From Saccharum officinarum (Eukaryota > Streptophyta > Magnoliopsida > Poales > Poaceae), in NCBI GenBank assembly GCA_020631735.1, contig CM036162.1, forward strand, positions 87,803,852 through 87,867,851: a stretch of 64,000 bases of DNA, in the 5' to 3' direction. Under the pieces are notes generated by a model that ran no database searches, was not told the origin of the DNA, and saw only the letters and a list, made by a program, of their open reading frames with translations. Below, in pieces: positions 1 to 11,986 of this stretch; the stretch's first letter is position 1, and the number at the start of each line of letters is the position of its first letter. Both the position numbers and the translations under genes were made by a program.

Positions 1-9
1 ACTCGCTAA

Positions 10-142
10 CAAAGAAAAGTCCACATCTGACTATCTGAGGATGCATGGTCAAACTGAATAATATCTGCAGCTAAACGCTCCTCCATACTAGCAGTGAGAA
101 CAGCACCTGCACAGGCATCCTCATCTAACCAAGTCCAGCATG
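10..142 (-). other. Possible coding exon, unassigned
   Basis: On the minus strand a reading frame is open from a good acceptor (TTTGCAG, ending at 143) down to a TAG near 10. It gives a sensible peptide containing WLDEDACAGAVL. It could be a late exon of the PPR gene whose other exons lie at 688-3772, because it has the same orientation and no promoter is seen between. I could not find exons linking it (143-687), so this is only a candidate. Confidence 0.25.
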
Positions 143-687
143 CTGCAAACTAAGACCTGTAGGAGGCCATGCAATGAGACGGACGTGTCTGCTACCTCCC
201 TGCATCAGCCGGCACAGCAGGAGCAGCGGGGCGATGGCAGGCTGGAGGAACCACACTGGCTGTGCGGTGATGACGAACAACAGGTGGACCCTAGAAGCTG
301 TGGCTCTATACCATGTTTGGAACTGTGCTTCTATTGAGAAGAAGGGCTACCCAAATATGTGCATAGGTAAGAATGCATAAAGATCCTTATACAAAGAGGA
401 AAATACATATACACCTAACAAAATCAAACACAAAGTAAGAAAAGTAAATGTCCAGTAAGCAAGGTTGCTATCCTCCATCAACGAAATAGCAACCCTCCTA
501 TTCTAAGATCAAACACAGTGCAGCAGAGGAACCAAACAAGTTAGCAAATGCAATGTTGCCGCACGGCATTTCTACCATCTAAAAGAAAGAAATGTTTAAA
601 GTTTCAGAGAAATATTTAAGGTTAAGTTCAACGCATAGATTGCATGGCCATTATATAGTCTGGAATATAGGTGTATATATTCGTTAC

Positions 688-3600
688 CTCTGTAAATAAA
701 TGCTCAGCTAACTGACAGTTGTTAAACTGTACACATGCATGCAAGACATCATTGAACGCCCATCTCAAAATTTGTTTTAATGCACTTGGTGCAGACTTCA
801 ATGTATTTGCAACACTCCCATCTACTCCAACCTTATAAGAAAGATTGTTGCCTGAACAAAGCTGAAACAAAATAAGTTTTATATATCTCATTGGGATGAT
901 GACTACACTAATATAGTGGATGGTGTATGAAATAGAATGCAGACCTGACCGAGTTTTCTCCTCAAATAGCTCAGGCTGAGCATAAACCAAATGTTCGCCA
1001 GTAGCCAGCTTCCCTTGACATGCTGGCAGGGTGAGATCTTCAAATTCATTCAGAGCAGGTACAGGAATGTCTAGTCTCGATGACTGGTATCTTCTTTTAG
1101 AAGACACCCTCAGGTAGTCAGAGCTTCGTGCAGCAAGGGCTACCATATGCTGCAAGATGTGATACGCAGATTGAAGGTCACCTAGCGCAGTTAAAGCCCT
1201 TATAAATCTCCTTTGTGTGATAATGCTTGGGCTATAATACCTAGAGCAGTCCTTCCAGATATCATAAGCAGCAGGCAAATTTCCTTGTAACACTGCAAGC
1301 TAAAAAACACAAAACAAACTAATAAGCGAAGCTGCCACAATATTATATAAAAATGAATTAATTATGCTAGAATGAACATTCAGTCTCAAAAAAAATCAAA
1401 CAAGCAAGCTGTCACAACATTAGTTCTATTAGCATGTAAGGGCAAGTATGTCTTCCAACAACCACGGTACATAAATATATAGTGATGGCTACTGCATATA
1501 TGAAATGTAGTATTTCATGAAAGAAACACAAAATAAAAGGACATGAGAATTTTCGTGTGAGTAAACTAAAATTGGATCAGCAACAATACTAAGAAAAAAA
1601 ATGATTAAGGAAATATTATGGATTTACAGTAATTTTATACTGATTTATTAAGGATAAGGTGAAAGCCACATAGATAAAACAATATGCGAAAAGGGAACTA
1701 CTTAGGCAGCAGCATGTTAATATTTTAAAAAAATGGACCAAGGAGGAAGCAATATATGATGAACAATTTGATATGAAAGTAGGCTTGTGACCACAACAGA
1801 AAAGTCAGGTGAGTCGATATTAAATGGACATATAAGAAAGAACATTTCTTCGTACAAACCTTCAAAAGCTCATTGTACGTTATTTCAGACTTCCCAAGAA
1901 AAAGATTTTCCAGTATCTCAAGACAGCATTCAGCATCCTTCAGATTTGCTCTACTTCCACAGGCATTTAGAAAGATATTAAAAATCGGTATAGTGGCATG
2001 AGTGCTTTCTTTCTCCCCTAGAAGAGCCAGCCAGTGAAGTGCCTATATAGGAATAAAGATTCTCAACTTGCAAACTGCATGGAGCTAAACTATTCATTAA
2101 GCTGTCAAACATACAGCACACATAAAAGAAATTAAATTCCACTGGATCACGCAGAATTTGTCAAAAGAAGAAAAATCAGTAATAAACTTACCCCAATATC
2201 CATCAACTCATCAAAGTAACACATTAAAAAGGGTCAAAATCCTTTAAATGTGTAGACAAGCATGTGATTAAGCCTGTCTATCTTGTATTTCGAATGGTAA
2301 TACAGTGTGCACTATACTTATTTTTTCCATAAAGCAGCGTTTGTTTGTTTAATAATTTTATGAGACACTTGCGCAGCAGAATTTACAACTAACTTTCAAA
2401 TTCACCTCTCTTACAAATGAAAATTTAAAAATACACAGCGAAGTTCCGTGCAAGCTATCAGTGCACAGGCAAATATTTGTAGCCATACCCTTGCACAAAA
2501 GCGGCATGACAACAACAGAAGCAGCAACAATAAAGCCTTTAAGTCCCAAGCTGGGCTAGCAAGGACAAGTTGAATATAAACGGACCCACTCAACCAGTAC
2601 CACAAACATGGGTCTGTTATCTATGGTGCATCATTTATGGCATTTGGACCAAACATCCAAGCTAGTATCACAAGGAAATGGAAGTTTTGCCGTGATATTG
2701 CGGTTTGTTTATCTTTAACAAAAGAATATGATGTGCTACTAATATTGCTATTAGCTTGAGAAAAGAGAAGTACTACATACCTCCTTCGCATATCCCCCTC
2801 TGCTCAGAGCCCTAATGACATATCTGTAGATACTTTTACTCATGCCAATGCCTTCTCCTCCATGAGTTCCAAAGTTTCCATAACAAACTAGAAATATTGG
2901 AAAAGCTCCGAATGGAGTTCTAATCAAAATGACTGTATCAAAGTCATGTTGTGGTGAAAAGAAAAAAAATCATGCATTTAACAGTAGATTTACCAAAGGA
3001 TCAGGTGCCTCTGCACAGTACTCCAATATATAAGAAAAGTCTTCCTTGGTCAGTGCTTCCTTAGTGTGATGAAAGTTCGAAAGAATCAATGATGCTCGCT
3101 GCCGGTCACCTCTACGGAGAGCATTGACAATTTCTGATTGCATGGGTCTAACAAAACTAGTCTTCCATGTAAAATCATCATACTCTGTAATCACTGTAAC
3201 ATTGTTTACATACTGATATGCACAAAATTCACGTACAGTAATTCTGCTAACTGAGGGCAATATTCAGCTCGGAGACCATGGTAAGATGATAATAAGAGTC
3301 AGCAAGCATCAAATATATAGGCATATAAACAAATTAAACCATTTTTCCGTACACTGACAACGTTCATCTGAATTGGTACCATTTCCAGATTAATAATCAT
3401 ACAAACATATCCAAATATGAAACCAACTACAACATTCATACAAACCAATAACGAAACCAAAATAATTGAAAATACGCTTACTGTTTGAACAAGTTGGGGC
3501 GTCTTCAGAGTGAACATTTGCTGCATTGGCCGCCTGCAAGAAATCAGTATTATTAGCATCTAACCCACACGCAAATAAATGAAACAACATGGAGCGTACA

Positions 3601-3772
3601 GGAAGAAATCCTGCATATTACGTGAGGGGATTTGAACGCCGCCGAGGAGTTCGTGCACCGGCGAGCGGCCCTCGATCTAAATGACACGGAAACGAAGATG
3701 ATTGTGAGAACACCACGTGACCAGCCCGAATCATTCATTCCTTGGATAGCTCGCTTACAGTATCCTCTGCAT
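688..3772 (-). CDS. Pentatricopeptide-repeat protein (At1g76280-like), 3' part unresolved
   Basis: Minus-strand exons with consensus splice sites and matching phases: 3759-3772 (MQRI start), 3622-3676, 3482-3533, 2994-3250, 2781-2887, 1860-2042, 945-1299 and 688-851. The N-terminus is rich in Arg, Ser and Ala (LLSRAARRCTNSSAAF), like an organelle transit peptide. Later exons carry helix-pair repeats such as IPIFNIFLNACGSRANLKDA and IWKDCSRYY. The segment ITVREFCAYQYVNNVTVI with EYDDFTWKTSFVRP reminds me of the plant family typified by Arabidopsis At1g76280; this is from memory, not an alignment. PPR proteins usually bind organellar RNA. Oddity: exon 2781-2887 is 107 bp and its frame shifts at the CC at 2851-2852. 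One extra base there would make 108 bp and keep phase 0 on both sides. The exon ending at 688 has a good donor (GAG|GTAACG), so more coding sequence should follow. I could not recognise it in 1-687. Confidence 0.72.
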
Positions 3773-4119
3773 CGCAGGCAGCGAAGAGGGGGCGCCTTTC
3801 GCCGGCGGGCGGGGCGATAATCTCTAGGTTTGCCGCCGCACAGATCGAGGTGGCGCGGAGGAAGCGTGGGAGGTGGAAGCGGTATACACCGCGCAGCCTA
3901 CAAAGTGGGGGCAGACGAGAGCGAGACCGGCGACGAGGGGTTTGGATATGCTGCCGCCGGCGGGGGCCGGCTAGGGTTTGGAGATGCTGCCGCCGTCGGG
4001 GCCGACGCGGCGGATTAGCGGAAGGGTTTTGGTGTGGGCCTGTGGGGCTGGGGGCAAAGAGCTCGTGCGGACTTGCGGCCTTGCGGATGGGCAGCCGGCG
4101 CCGTTAGATGGGACATCAC

Positions 4120-4600
4120 GGTCTGTTTAGTTAGGGCTCAAATTTTTTTTTTTTTTGCAAAATGACCATGTAGTACGTTTTGTTGTTATTTGACAATTAG
4201 TGTTCAATCATGGTCTAATTAGACTTAAAGATTCGTCTCGTCCATTTCGTCTAAAATGTGTAATTAGTTTTATTTTTATCTATATTTAATGCTTCATGCA
4301 TATGTCTAAAGATTCGATGTGGCGGGGAATCTAAAAATTTTGCAAAATTTTCTGGGAACTAAACCGCCCTTAGCAAAAGAGAAAAAAAAATTGGCATAGT
4401 ACCCGTCACATCGAATCTGTGAACGCATACATATAGCATTAAATGTAGGTAAAAAAATAATTAATTGCACAATTTATCCGTAAATGTCGAGACGAATCTT
4501 TTAAACCGAGTTATTCCATAATTAGATAAATTTTATCAAATAACAACGAAAAGTGCTACAGAAATTTAACCAAAAAAATTTCACAATCTAAACATGCCCT
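4120..4600. mobile_element. Two Tourist-like MITE copies in inverted orientation
   Basis: The left copy (about 4120-4370) runs from GGTCTGTTTAGTT to AACTAAACCGCCC, an imperfect terminal inverted repeat. The right copy (about 4381-4600) has related sequence in reverse orientation: ACATCGAATC, CATTAAATGTAGGTA and GAGACGAATCTTTT are the reverse complements of segments in the left copy. It ends CTAAACATGCCCT. The right copy lacks a clear 5' terminus. The family resembles the common grass PIF/Harbinger MITE beginning GGCCTTGTTTAGTT. The pair lies just upstream of the PPR gene's first exon. Confidence 0.6.
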
Positions 4601-4826
4601 CAGCCTTTCTCGAATCTGGGCGGTTCGTACTCCCTCGACGGTCCAAAATAGAGACACATATGTTTTCTGCCGTTGATTTTTTTAAAAAAAAAACTAAAAT
4701 CATGTCCGCGTTGCAATTGCAACGCACGCACGATGGTCATCTGCACCGGTGCCGCTCGATCTAGGTGCAGGACGTCGGGGCTGGCGTCGACGTAGGCGCC
4801 CGGCATGAGCGGGAGAAGTCGGATCT

Positions 4827-4924
4827 GGTCCTGTTCACTTAACTTATCATACAGTGTTTTTCTCTCGTAACAAATTAGTGAACGGTATTTTTTAACTTGA
4901 CTTTTCAGTTAAGCGAACAGGACC
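4827..4924. mobile_element. Small MITE with 17-bp terminal inverted repeats
   Basis: A 98-bp element. The start GGTCCTGTTCACTTAAC is matched by the reverse complement of the end GTTAAGCGAACAGGACC with one mismatch. The core ACAGTGTTTTTCTCTC recurs in the copy at 44031-44158, so the two belong to one family. No clear target-site duplication is seen. Confidence 0.6.
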
Positions 4925-4929
4925 TCGAA

Positions 4930-5195
4930 GGCCCGCTAGGTTGCAAGTCAATCTTTGCCAAACTGAAATATATACAAGTTCAAAAATTTGACACTCAATT
5001 GGTGTGGTGCCAAAATTTTGGCAATACATTCCAAATTTTTGGTAAGACAATATTTTGTCTCTCTTGTTGGTAGCAAACCAAATACCAACCTTCATTGTCT
5101 TACCAGAATATTGGCTTGCCCAACAATTGGTGTACCCATGTTTTGGCTTTCTCTAAAATTGGTATCGTAAAAATTAGCTTGCAACCAGGCAGGCC
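4930..5195. mobile_element. MITE-like element, unclassified
   Basis: Imperfect 18-bp terminal inverted repeats: GGCCCGCTAGGTTGCAAG at the left, and a right end whose reverse complement is GGCCTGCCTGGTTGCAAG (three mismatches). The AT-rich interior holds several short palindromes of the type GCCAAAATTTTGGC. It starts 5 bp after the previous element ends. No coding capacity. Confidence 0.45.
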
Positions 5196-5240
5196 CGAAA
5201 GGCACGAGGAGTCGAGCGGCAACACAATCGAGCCGGGCTA

Positions 5241-5414
5241 GGCCAGTCTTAATGAGTTTCATGGGAATTTTATAAACATTAAATATGCTGATGTGACATT
5301 ATATCGATGAAGAGAGATGATAAAAGTTTTATTTGAGTAAAAAACTCCCATACACAGTTTCCAACATATAATAGTATTGAAAATTGGGACATGAAATCTC
5401 TACCGTGACTGGTC
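5241..5414. mobile_element. Short Tourist-like MITE
   Basis: A short inverted terminal match (GGCCAGTC at the left, GACTGGTC at the right) bounds about 174 bp of AT-rich non-coding sequence. The flanks are CTA on the left and TTA on the right, close to a 3-bp TTA/TAA duplication. Confidence 0.4.
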
Positions 5415-5699
5415 TTAGTGTAGAGATTTAGTAGTTAGGTTTGTATGTGAAAATATTATTAACATCTGTATCTTTAATAATATTCAACAATTAATATGAT
5501 AATCGCATCATAGACATTTTTTTTGATAAAATCGCATCATAAACATTGATATTCTCTTACATATATATTTGATCAAAAGTAAAAATGATAACATATTAGA
5601 ATATGAGACAGCTATGGTGAGGACGAACATTTTTTTAAAAAAAATATGTATATATGCGTTGGACATCTTGTTGCCAAACAAGAGGCCAACATGTGAGTA

Positions 5700-5929
5700 C
5701 TCCATCTGTTCTAAAATAAATACGCTTCTAGGATTTCTTAAATAGATTAATGTTATTTGAAAATTACATATTTACCTATCAAAAGCTATATTTCAACAAA
5801 AATAAATTCACTCTAGGAGTAGATAAAGTAAAGAAAATCTACAATAACTAAATGGATCATACATAAAAGTATATGTATTTTAGGATAAATTTCGAATGCT
5901 AAAAGTACACTTATTTGGAACAGGGGAGC
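5700..5929. mobile_element. Stowaway-like MITE
   Basis: The left end CTCCATCTGTTCTAAAATAA follows a TA at 5698-5699. The right end TTATTTGGAACAGGGGAG is followed by CA, a likely decayed TA. These ends match the grass Stowaway (Tc1/mariner) pattern CTCCCTCNGTYCC. Non-coding and AT-rich. Confidence 0.65.
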
Positions 5930-6078
5930 ATGTAACCATAGTAAACGGAGGTAACGATATAAAAAGCAAACATACGAGTGTATATATAACTATGAACTAT
6001 GAATGGTGATATATGTCTCTTTATTCAAATCGCGGAACACATGCACACACATATATCGACATTGACGAAGTCATCTTA

Positions 6079-6364
6079 GGCCGTGTTTAGATCCAGAGTT
6101 GGATCGCCGGATTCGGGAAAAGTTGCTACAGTGTTCTTATCGGAACACTGTAGCAACTTTTGTTTTTTAGTGAAAAAAATGTCCAAAAAATGATAAATTA
6201 GACTCAAAATGTTCATCTCGCAAAGTACGATAAAACTGTGCAATTAGTTTTTTAATTTCATCTACATTTAGTACTCCATGCATTTGCCGACATTTTGATG
6301 TGATGGGGAATCTCCTTTTTGCATAGTGGAATTTGGAGGTTAGATTTAGAAACTAAACAAGGCC
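6079..6364. mobile_element. Tourist-like (PIF/Harbinger) MITE with TTA duplication
   Basis: A 286-bp element. The left terminus GGCCGTGTTTAG and right terminus CTAAACAAGGCC form a 12-bp inverted repeat with one mismatch. TTA flanks both sides (6076-6078 and 6365-6367), the 3-bp duplication typical of PIF/Harbinger. The interior holds a 19-bp hairpin (6118-6136 against 6143-6161, 6-nt loop). Confidence 0.8.
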
Positions 6365-6950
6365 TTATCTTTCTGGGTACTTCAAAAAGACTAGTGTTAG
6401 ACTAAACATTTTAAATGGACTAAACGACCATTTAAATAAATAGACAAAATGGTGATTAAACAGACCTGACAAGCCATTGTGTAGCGTTTACAACGAGCTA
6501 AAGGGCCGTGTAGGCGACAATACTCAAAATCTACAAAATCCCTATTTGTTATTGATGGGCATACACAAATCCTATTTGTATGAGCAAGAGCACCTCCGAA
6601 AAGTTAAAGCGTTAAATATTAAGAGTGACAAACATGAATAGCTATTACAATATTCAGTTTTGTAAACATGCAAGTTATACGTGTATATTTATATATTCAA
6701 AAGTACTTCCAAAACTTCTTAAATTTGTAGTGTTCGAGAGCGGCTCGCGACCCCCGCGTCATCTCAGGGTGACTCGGGGCATCCGGCTACCGTCGCTGAG
6801 AGCCCCGTCCTGGCTGTCTAGCCGACCGTTGTAGCTCACCAATGAGTGTCAGCAGCGGCCAGCGGGGGTCTCAAAAAGGCTACGTTGTGGTTCCTCTTCT
6901 CCCTCCCTCCTTCCTCAGCCCTTATCCAAGCTTCGCGAGGCGCCCATGGT

Positions 6951-7879
6951 TAGGGGTAGGCATTCAGTAAACTGGTCGGTTTAGTGCTTCGATTTCTTAG
7001 GAAATTTGGTTCCATCAGAACCAGGAGCTAATCGGTTCTTTGCAAAAATAGGAACCTACGAAATTTGGTTTCGATTATTCCAGTTCAGTCTAGGTTATAA
7101 TCAAACTAACCGGTTTATAGGTTCAACAAGCCAAAAAAAGCAAAAAAAAAGAGTCATTGTTGTGCGCCTCGCCACACGCGCTACTCCGTCTCGTGCTTGT
7201 GCTCGTACCTGCATTCAGTGGATGGAGAGGGAGGTGGAGGTCGAAGCATCCATGTGGAGCCCCGCGCTGACTCACGCAATTTTGGGCACCGACCGCCGCA
7301 GCCATCGTTATCCTGCTTGGATGCGTCGGCTGACGGAAGGTGGCGTGGCTGCGCGCACTGGTGTGGCTAGCCGTCGTCGCCACTCTCCGCTTAGATCTGG
7401 CAGCCGAAGGGAGGTGCCACTACCGCATGTGCTAGGGGGCGGCAGCCACTGATGAGTTCTCCTGATGGGGCCGCCGCCATGGCCTCCTACACCTTGCTTG
7501 GGGCTGTCACCGGCTGAAGATCAAGGAAGGGAGAGGGGACGTACCACGCCCACCGGACTAGTCAACAGATGGGTCTAGGGGAGCGTTTTTTTGTTCACTA
7601 GGTGGTTGGGTCTTAAGGTTTGAGGTGTGAGGAGGAACAATATATACCTATACAAACAACTAGTGGCGCTAGGCTACAATTTTTTTATTGGGCCTTTGTA
7701 TATATTATTCAGTTTCTTTGGTTATTTCGGTTAACCGAACCTAAAACCAAACTAACCGAATAAAATTCGGATCATGGAAATTGAGAGCCGAATTGCTAAC
7801 CGCAGTTTTAGTTAACTCGGTTTCGATTCCAGCTATTTAGTTTCGTTTTCGGCTCTCGGTTAATTTTTTTCCAGCCTTA
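6951..7879. mobile_element. Non-autonomous hAT-like element with GC-rich interior
   Basis: Flanked by an 8-bp near-identical duplication, CCCATGGT (6943-6950) and CCCATGGC (7880-7887). The ends TAGGGGTAGGCA and, reversed, TAAGGCTGGA resemble hAT termini. The subterminal regions are rich in CGGTT and AACCG motifs. The middle (about 7150-7560) is GC-rich and unlike the ends, with a 148-codon frame at 7006-7452 that I do not recognise. It may be captured host sequence. No transposase is seen. Confidence 0.5.
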
Positions 7880-7887
7880 CCCATGGC

Positions 7888-8764
7888 GGCTGGCGGTGTG
7901 GGTCGGCGGAACACCAAATCTGCTCCTCCACATTGGATTCGGTGCCTACCAACAGAGATCTGGTGCCCCTGTCCTCCTTCGGGCTCCCGTTGCCCTCCCC
8001 GATGTGGCCCGTGGCAGTGGTACTACTCTTTCCGCATGCGTGTTCACGGGTGCCTCTCGGCGTAGCCTACTCTTGCAGCGGGGTGGCGATGTCATCTTGG
8101 GCTAGGCTCCACCTAGGGTATCTGGCAACGTGCGGACGCCTTTCCTCCATTGGCTATGGTCGTCGTTCCCGTTCCACGATCACTGCTCTAGCCTACGGGG
8201 GTTCGGCTCCTGTGTGGATACAGGTGGCTTGGGTAGGGCCTCTTATACGGTGGTGGTTCCAAGGCAAAAACCTTGCTTGATCGCTAGCCAGTGCTGGCAT
8301 TGATGGCGCCCCTCATGTTCCTTCCTAGAGGCGTCGCTGACACATTGGTGCTCCCCGTTGTGCCTGTCTGCACTCTTATCGTCCATCTTCATAATGGTTG
8401 ATCCTAATGTAGCGTCGTTTGGATCGTCTTGGCAAATGCTTTTGTCGCCGTCGTTTAGCTTTTTGTGGTGGATGCTTCTGCCACTATGTAAGGTCCTAGA
8501 TGGCTAGAGGGGGGTGAATAGCCTATAAAAATTTTCTACAAGAAACACTAAGCAAACTTGTTAGAACAACAAACGGCGCAAAGAGAGTTTTGCTTAGCCT
8601 ACGGTTGTGATGCAAGTCTCCTATCCACAAGTCTAGTAGATTATGATCTCTAGTTCACACAAGGGCTATGTCACTAAACTTACACTAGTGAGCAAGCTAA
8701 CAACACTAGCAAAGGCTATCACTGGAGCTACACAAGATAATCTAGTAAATGTAAACGAGAGAGA
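7888..8764. repeat. Transposon-like remnant sequence before the gap
   Basis: No gene recognised. From about 8490 the sequence (GGTCCTAGATGGCTAGAGG, then GGGTGAATAG) resembles a dispersed grass repeat. A related start is found near 40397 (AGAGGGGGGGTGAATAGG). The short open frames here have no recognisable domains. Class of element not determined. Confidence 0.35.
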
Positions 8765-8864
8765 NNNNNNNNNNNNNNNNNNNNNNNNNNNNNNNNNNNN
8801 NNNNNNNNNNNNNNNNNNNNNNNNNNNNNNNNNNNNNNNNNNNNNNNNNNNNNNNNNNNNNNNN
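8765..8864. other. Assembly gap, 100 Ns
   Basis: A run of exactly 100 N, the usual placeholder for a gap of unknown size. Frames that cross it are not real. Confidence 0.99.
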
Positions 8865-9924
8865 TTTGGACCCATCGCCGTCTGTCATGCACTTCCCCTT
8901 GTTGATGGTGCTCGGTGGCACCCAGGGGTGATGGTGCTCGGTCCTCGAAGTTGTCTTCTCTAGTTGTGGTGTCTTAGTTGGGTCAAGTTGTTGTTAGTTG
9001 GGTAGCTTTCGACCGAGCTGCAAGTGGCGGCGTGAGTTGTGATAGTTGTTCCAAAGTTGTAGGATGAGTAGACACTCTCCTCAGTTGTATGGTTTTTCTG
9101 GCTCAGTTTCCATTCAAAAAATTGTGCTGGCACTTGTCTTTTTTTCTTTCTTCGTCTAATAGAAATCGCGGCAAAGCTTTTGCCGTCCTTTCGAAAAACA
9201 TGGCACTGAATAGTGATAGAAACCAGAGCATAGTCCTCTTCAGACTGTCACTAGAAATTCCCTACGTACTTACCAACACCTGTGCCCAAAGCAATAAAGC
9301 TCAGCATTGTTGATAGGCATGCATCGGCATCTCCATTTCGGGTAATACTGTTGCATCATTCGCGGCAGCAGCGGATCCGCGGCTGACGCCATCGGACGCA
9401 TGCTTTTGCAAAAGCAGGGAGGGACGCGGAAATATTTGGGCGATTAACCCCTCGGCGCAGCGACAGGTTGGGTTGCCGATTGAGACGCATGCTTGGGGTC
9501 CTTTCCTCGGCAGAGTGGCAGCAGTAATCACACACTTAATTGCAACCACCAAGAACATATTAAATCGTATAAAAAGCAGTTGCTATCCTGCTTTGCTTCT
9601 TGCCAATTGTGATGCCCTGTCGAACACGTCGTTTTCAAGCTTGTCTTTCAGTATAGTATGTGTGTATATACGATCATGTGGCTCACAGATCTAACTTTTG
9701 TGAACCAGAACAGTGACCGACTTTTTCTTGTTGGGAGTACTTGGTGTGATCTGCGATGTAGTGGCCATGGAACTAAAGGAGATGAAAGTCAAGAACCCAA
9801 GGCAAGGGCCAGTGAACCCTTGACGCCTCCAACTCAAATCCATTTCTCATCACCCAAGTCATTTCTTAGGCAGTTTCTAGTATTATCAGCAGCTCAACAG
9901 AAAAAATCAACGCAGGGCAGAGAT
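8865..9924. other. No gene recognised
   Basis: Low-complexity GTTG-rich sequence up to about 9060, then unremarkable mixed-composition DNA. Short open frames only, without recognisable domains. Confidence 0.4.
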
Positions 9925-11023
9925 CACTACTACAAAAAAAAAACATTAACCGTGACCTTTTGAAAATCCCCCTCCGAGGTGGACATGAATAAACTGCCGC
10001 CTCAGTTAATATAGATTAACCGAGACGGTTTATTGTAACGCGACCGCCTCGGCAAATCATTAACCGAGACGGTCATCCTAATACAACTGCCTCGGTAAAT
10101 CAGGCCCAACCCGTTAGTCCACACCAGCCCACTACTTGTCTCCATATATAACTAGCAGTTAGGGTTTCTCACTTCAGACTTTCTCCCCCTCCCTCCCAGC
10201 CCCCGTGCCGCTCCTCAGCCCGATGCCATGCGCCCGCGCCCCTCCCTCCGGCTCTCACTCTCTCCCTCCCTTCCCATCCCGACGGCTCTCACTCTCTCTC
10301 ACACGGGGAGCACGGAAGCCGGCGGCGCAGCGGCCTCTCTCCCGTGCACGCTGTAGCCGGCGGCGGGCCCCCTCCCTCTCTCGCGCGGAGCACGCCAGCC
10401 GGCGATGGGCCCCCTCCCTCTCTCGCGCGGATCTAGGCAGCTGGCGGCGGGTCTCCTCCCTTTCTCGCGTGGAGCACGGGGGGCCGGTGGTGAGTCCCTT
10501 CCTCTCTCGCGCGGATCTAGGCAGTCGCCGGCGGGCATCCTCCACAGCAGGCAGCGGCGTGCGGGGCTTCCCTCGGTGGTGGCCGCACGCAGGGGAGCGG
10601 GCCACGGCGCAGGGCTTCTCCCGGTGGGCGGGCCACGACGGGCGGCCTCATCTCTCCCCCCACCAACGGCGGCGGCGGTTTTTCCCTCTCCCTCGAGCAC
10701 CAGATCCGGCGGGCGAGTGGCGGATCCAGTGAGCTCCACCACCTCGAGCTCTAGATCCGGTGGGTGGGTGGCGGATCCGGCGACTTGCACCACCTGCCAG
10801 CGGTCCTGATGAGCGGCGGCGCACACGGGTGGATGCTGCAGCTATGGATGGGCTCGGTGGGCCTATCCATGGATTTTTTTTGTTTTTTATTTTATTAACC
10901 GAGGTGGGCATCAAACCATCTCGGAAAAGGTCTGATTTACCGTGACCTTTGATCCGAGGGGTTTTCGGTGCCCGCCTCGGAAAACTAAAAATACCCGCCT
11001 CGGTAAAGATTTATGTAGTAGTA
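9925..11023. mobile_element. Non-autonomous CACTA (En/Spm-like) element
   Basis: The left terminus CACTACTACAAAAA is matched by the reversed right terminus TACTACTACATAAA. Both are flanked by GAT (9922-9924 and 11024-11026), fitting a 3-bp duplication. Subterminal repeats of the type TTAACCGAGACGG and CCTCGGTAAA occur in both orientations at both ends, a CACTA hallmark. The interior (about 10150-10870) is very GC-rich, with imperfect tandem repeats containing CTCTCTCGCGCGGATCTAGG. No transposase domain is recognised. Confidence 0.8.
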
Positions 11024-11428
11024 GATATTTTGTTTCATTTTTTTTTGGCGAATTTACACGGTATTGTTTCAATGGCGTCACGCTATCACTGAATAAATCT
11101 CACTTGATTCTACGTGAGACACGGTCGAACATACCTTCGTCGATGTTTCTGGCTTTGTGCTTGGCTGGAGGCTTGTCCCCTCGGATTATTCTCTTCGTCC
11201 TCCCTGTCTGAAATTCTTAGGATCAACTCGTGCATTTGAGTATTTGATTGACATTGATGCAACAAGGCGATGGTAGAATATGTGCTCCGAGTCACTAGGA
11301 GGCAAGGACACCTGACCCGAATCGTTCATGTTTTTGCTTGCCAAATCTGGGCTCATCTATTGACTAGGCATTTCAGGGGGAGCAGCCGCATGTTTTAAGA
11401 TTCTAGTAGTGTACTCCAGGAATTAGAT

Positions 11429-11986
11429 GCTTGCGGATAAGCCTGAGCAAAATACCCAATACCCATTATCCATACCCGAATTACCTAAACCCGGCCCCGA
11501 ATTACTCGAACCCGAGCTACCCGATCCCAAATTCAGATAGCGATTTTGATTACCCGAAATTAGTTTGGGTAATTCGGGTAATATCCCCGGTACCCAAACT
11601 ACCTGAACTACCCAAACATTTGTCTATGTCTTTGTATTTATCATGTGTTGTTAATTGAACGCTTGAACTTATCACTTTAGTAGAATATAATTCTCTTTAT
11701 TTGAACAAATGACTGTAATACATTATTCTCTACAAAATGTTATTGAAATTCTATATAAATTGCTCCTAAAATTATATATAAATTGTTATTGAATATTTGT
11801 GTAGTTTGTTTTTTTTTTGTAAATTCGGGTATATCGGGAATACCTGAACCCGAATTATCGGGTACCCGAAATTACGGGTAGTGTTTTTTCAGAACTAATA
11901 TCAGGTAGCAATTTTCATTACCGAATTTTAAATTACCCGTTCCAAAAAAATTCGGGTAACCCGAACCCGTAGGCCTGCTTGCGGAT
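11429..11986. mobile_element. hAT-like non-autonomous element (ACCCGAATTACC-rich)
   Basis: The direct repeat TGCTTGCGGATAA occurs at both edges (from 11428 and from 11976), so the segment between was probably inserted with a target duplication inside that repeat. Both ends are filled with ACCCGAA/TTCGGGT words in inverted orientation (11450-11600 and 11820-11970), around an AT-rich middle. No coding capacity. Confidence 0.5.

Noticed and set aside
8643..8963. Frames crossing the N gap
   Set aside because: They depend on 100 unknown bases.
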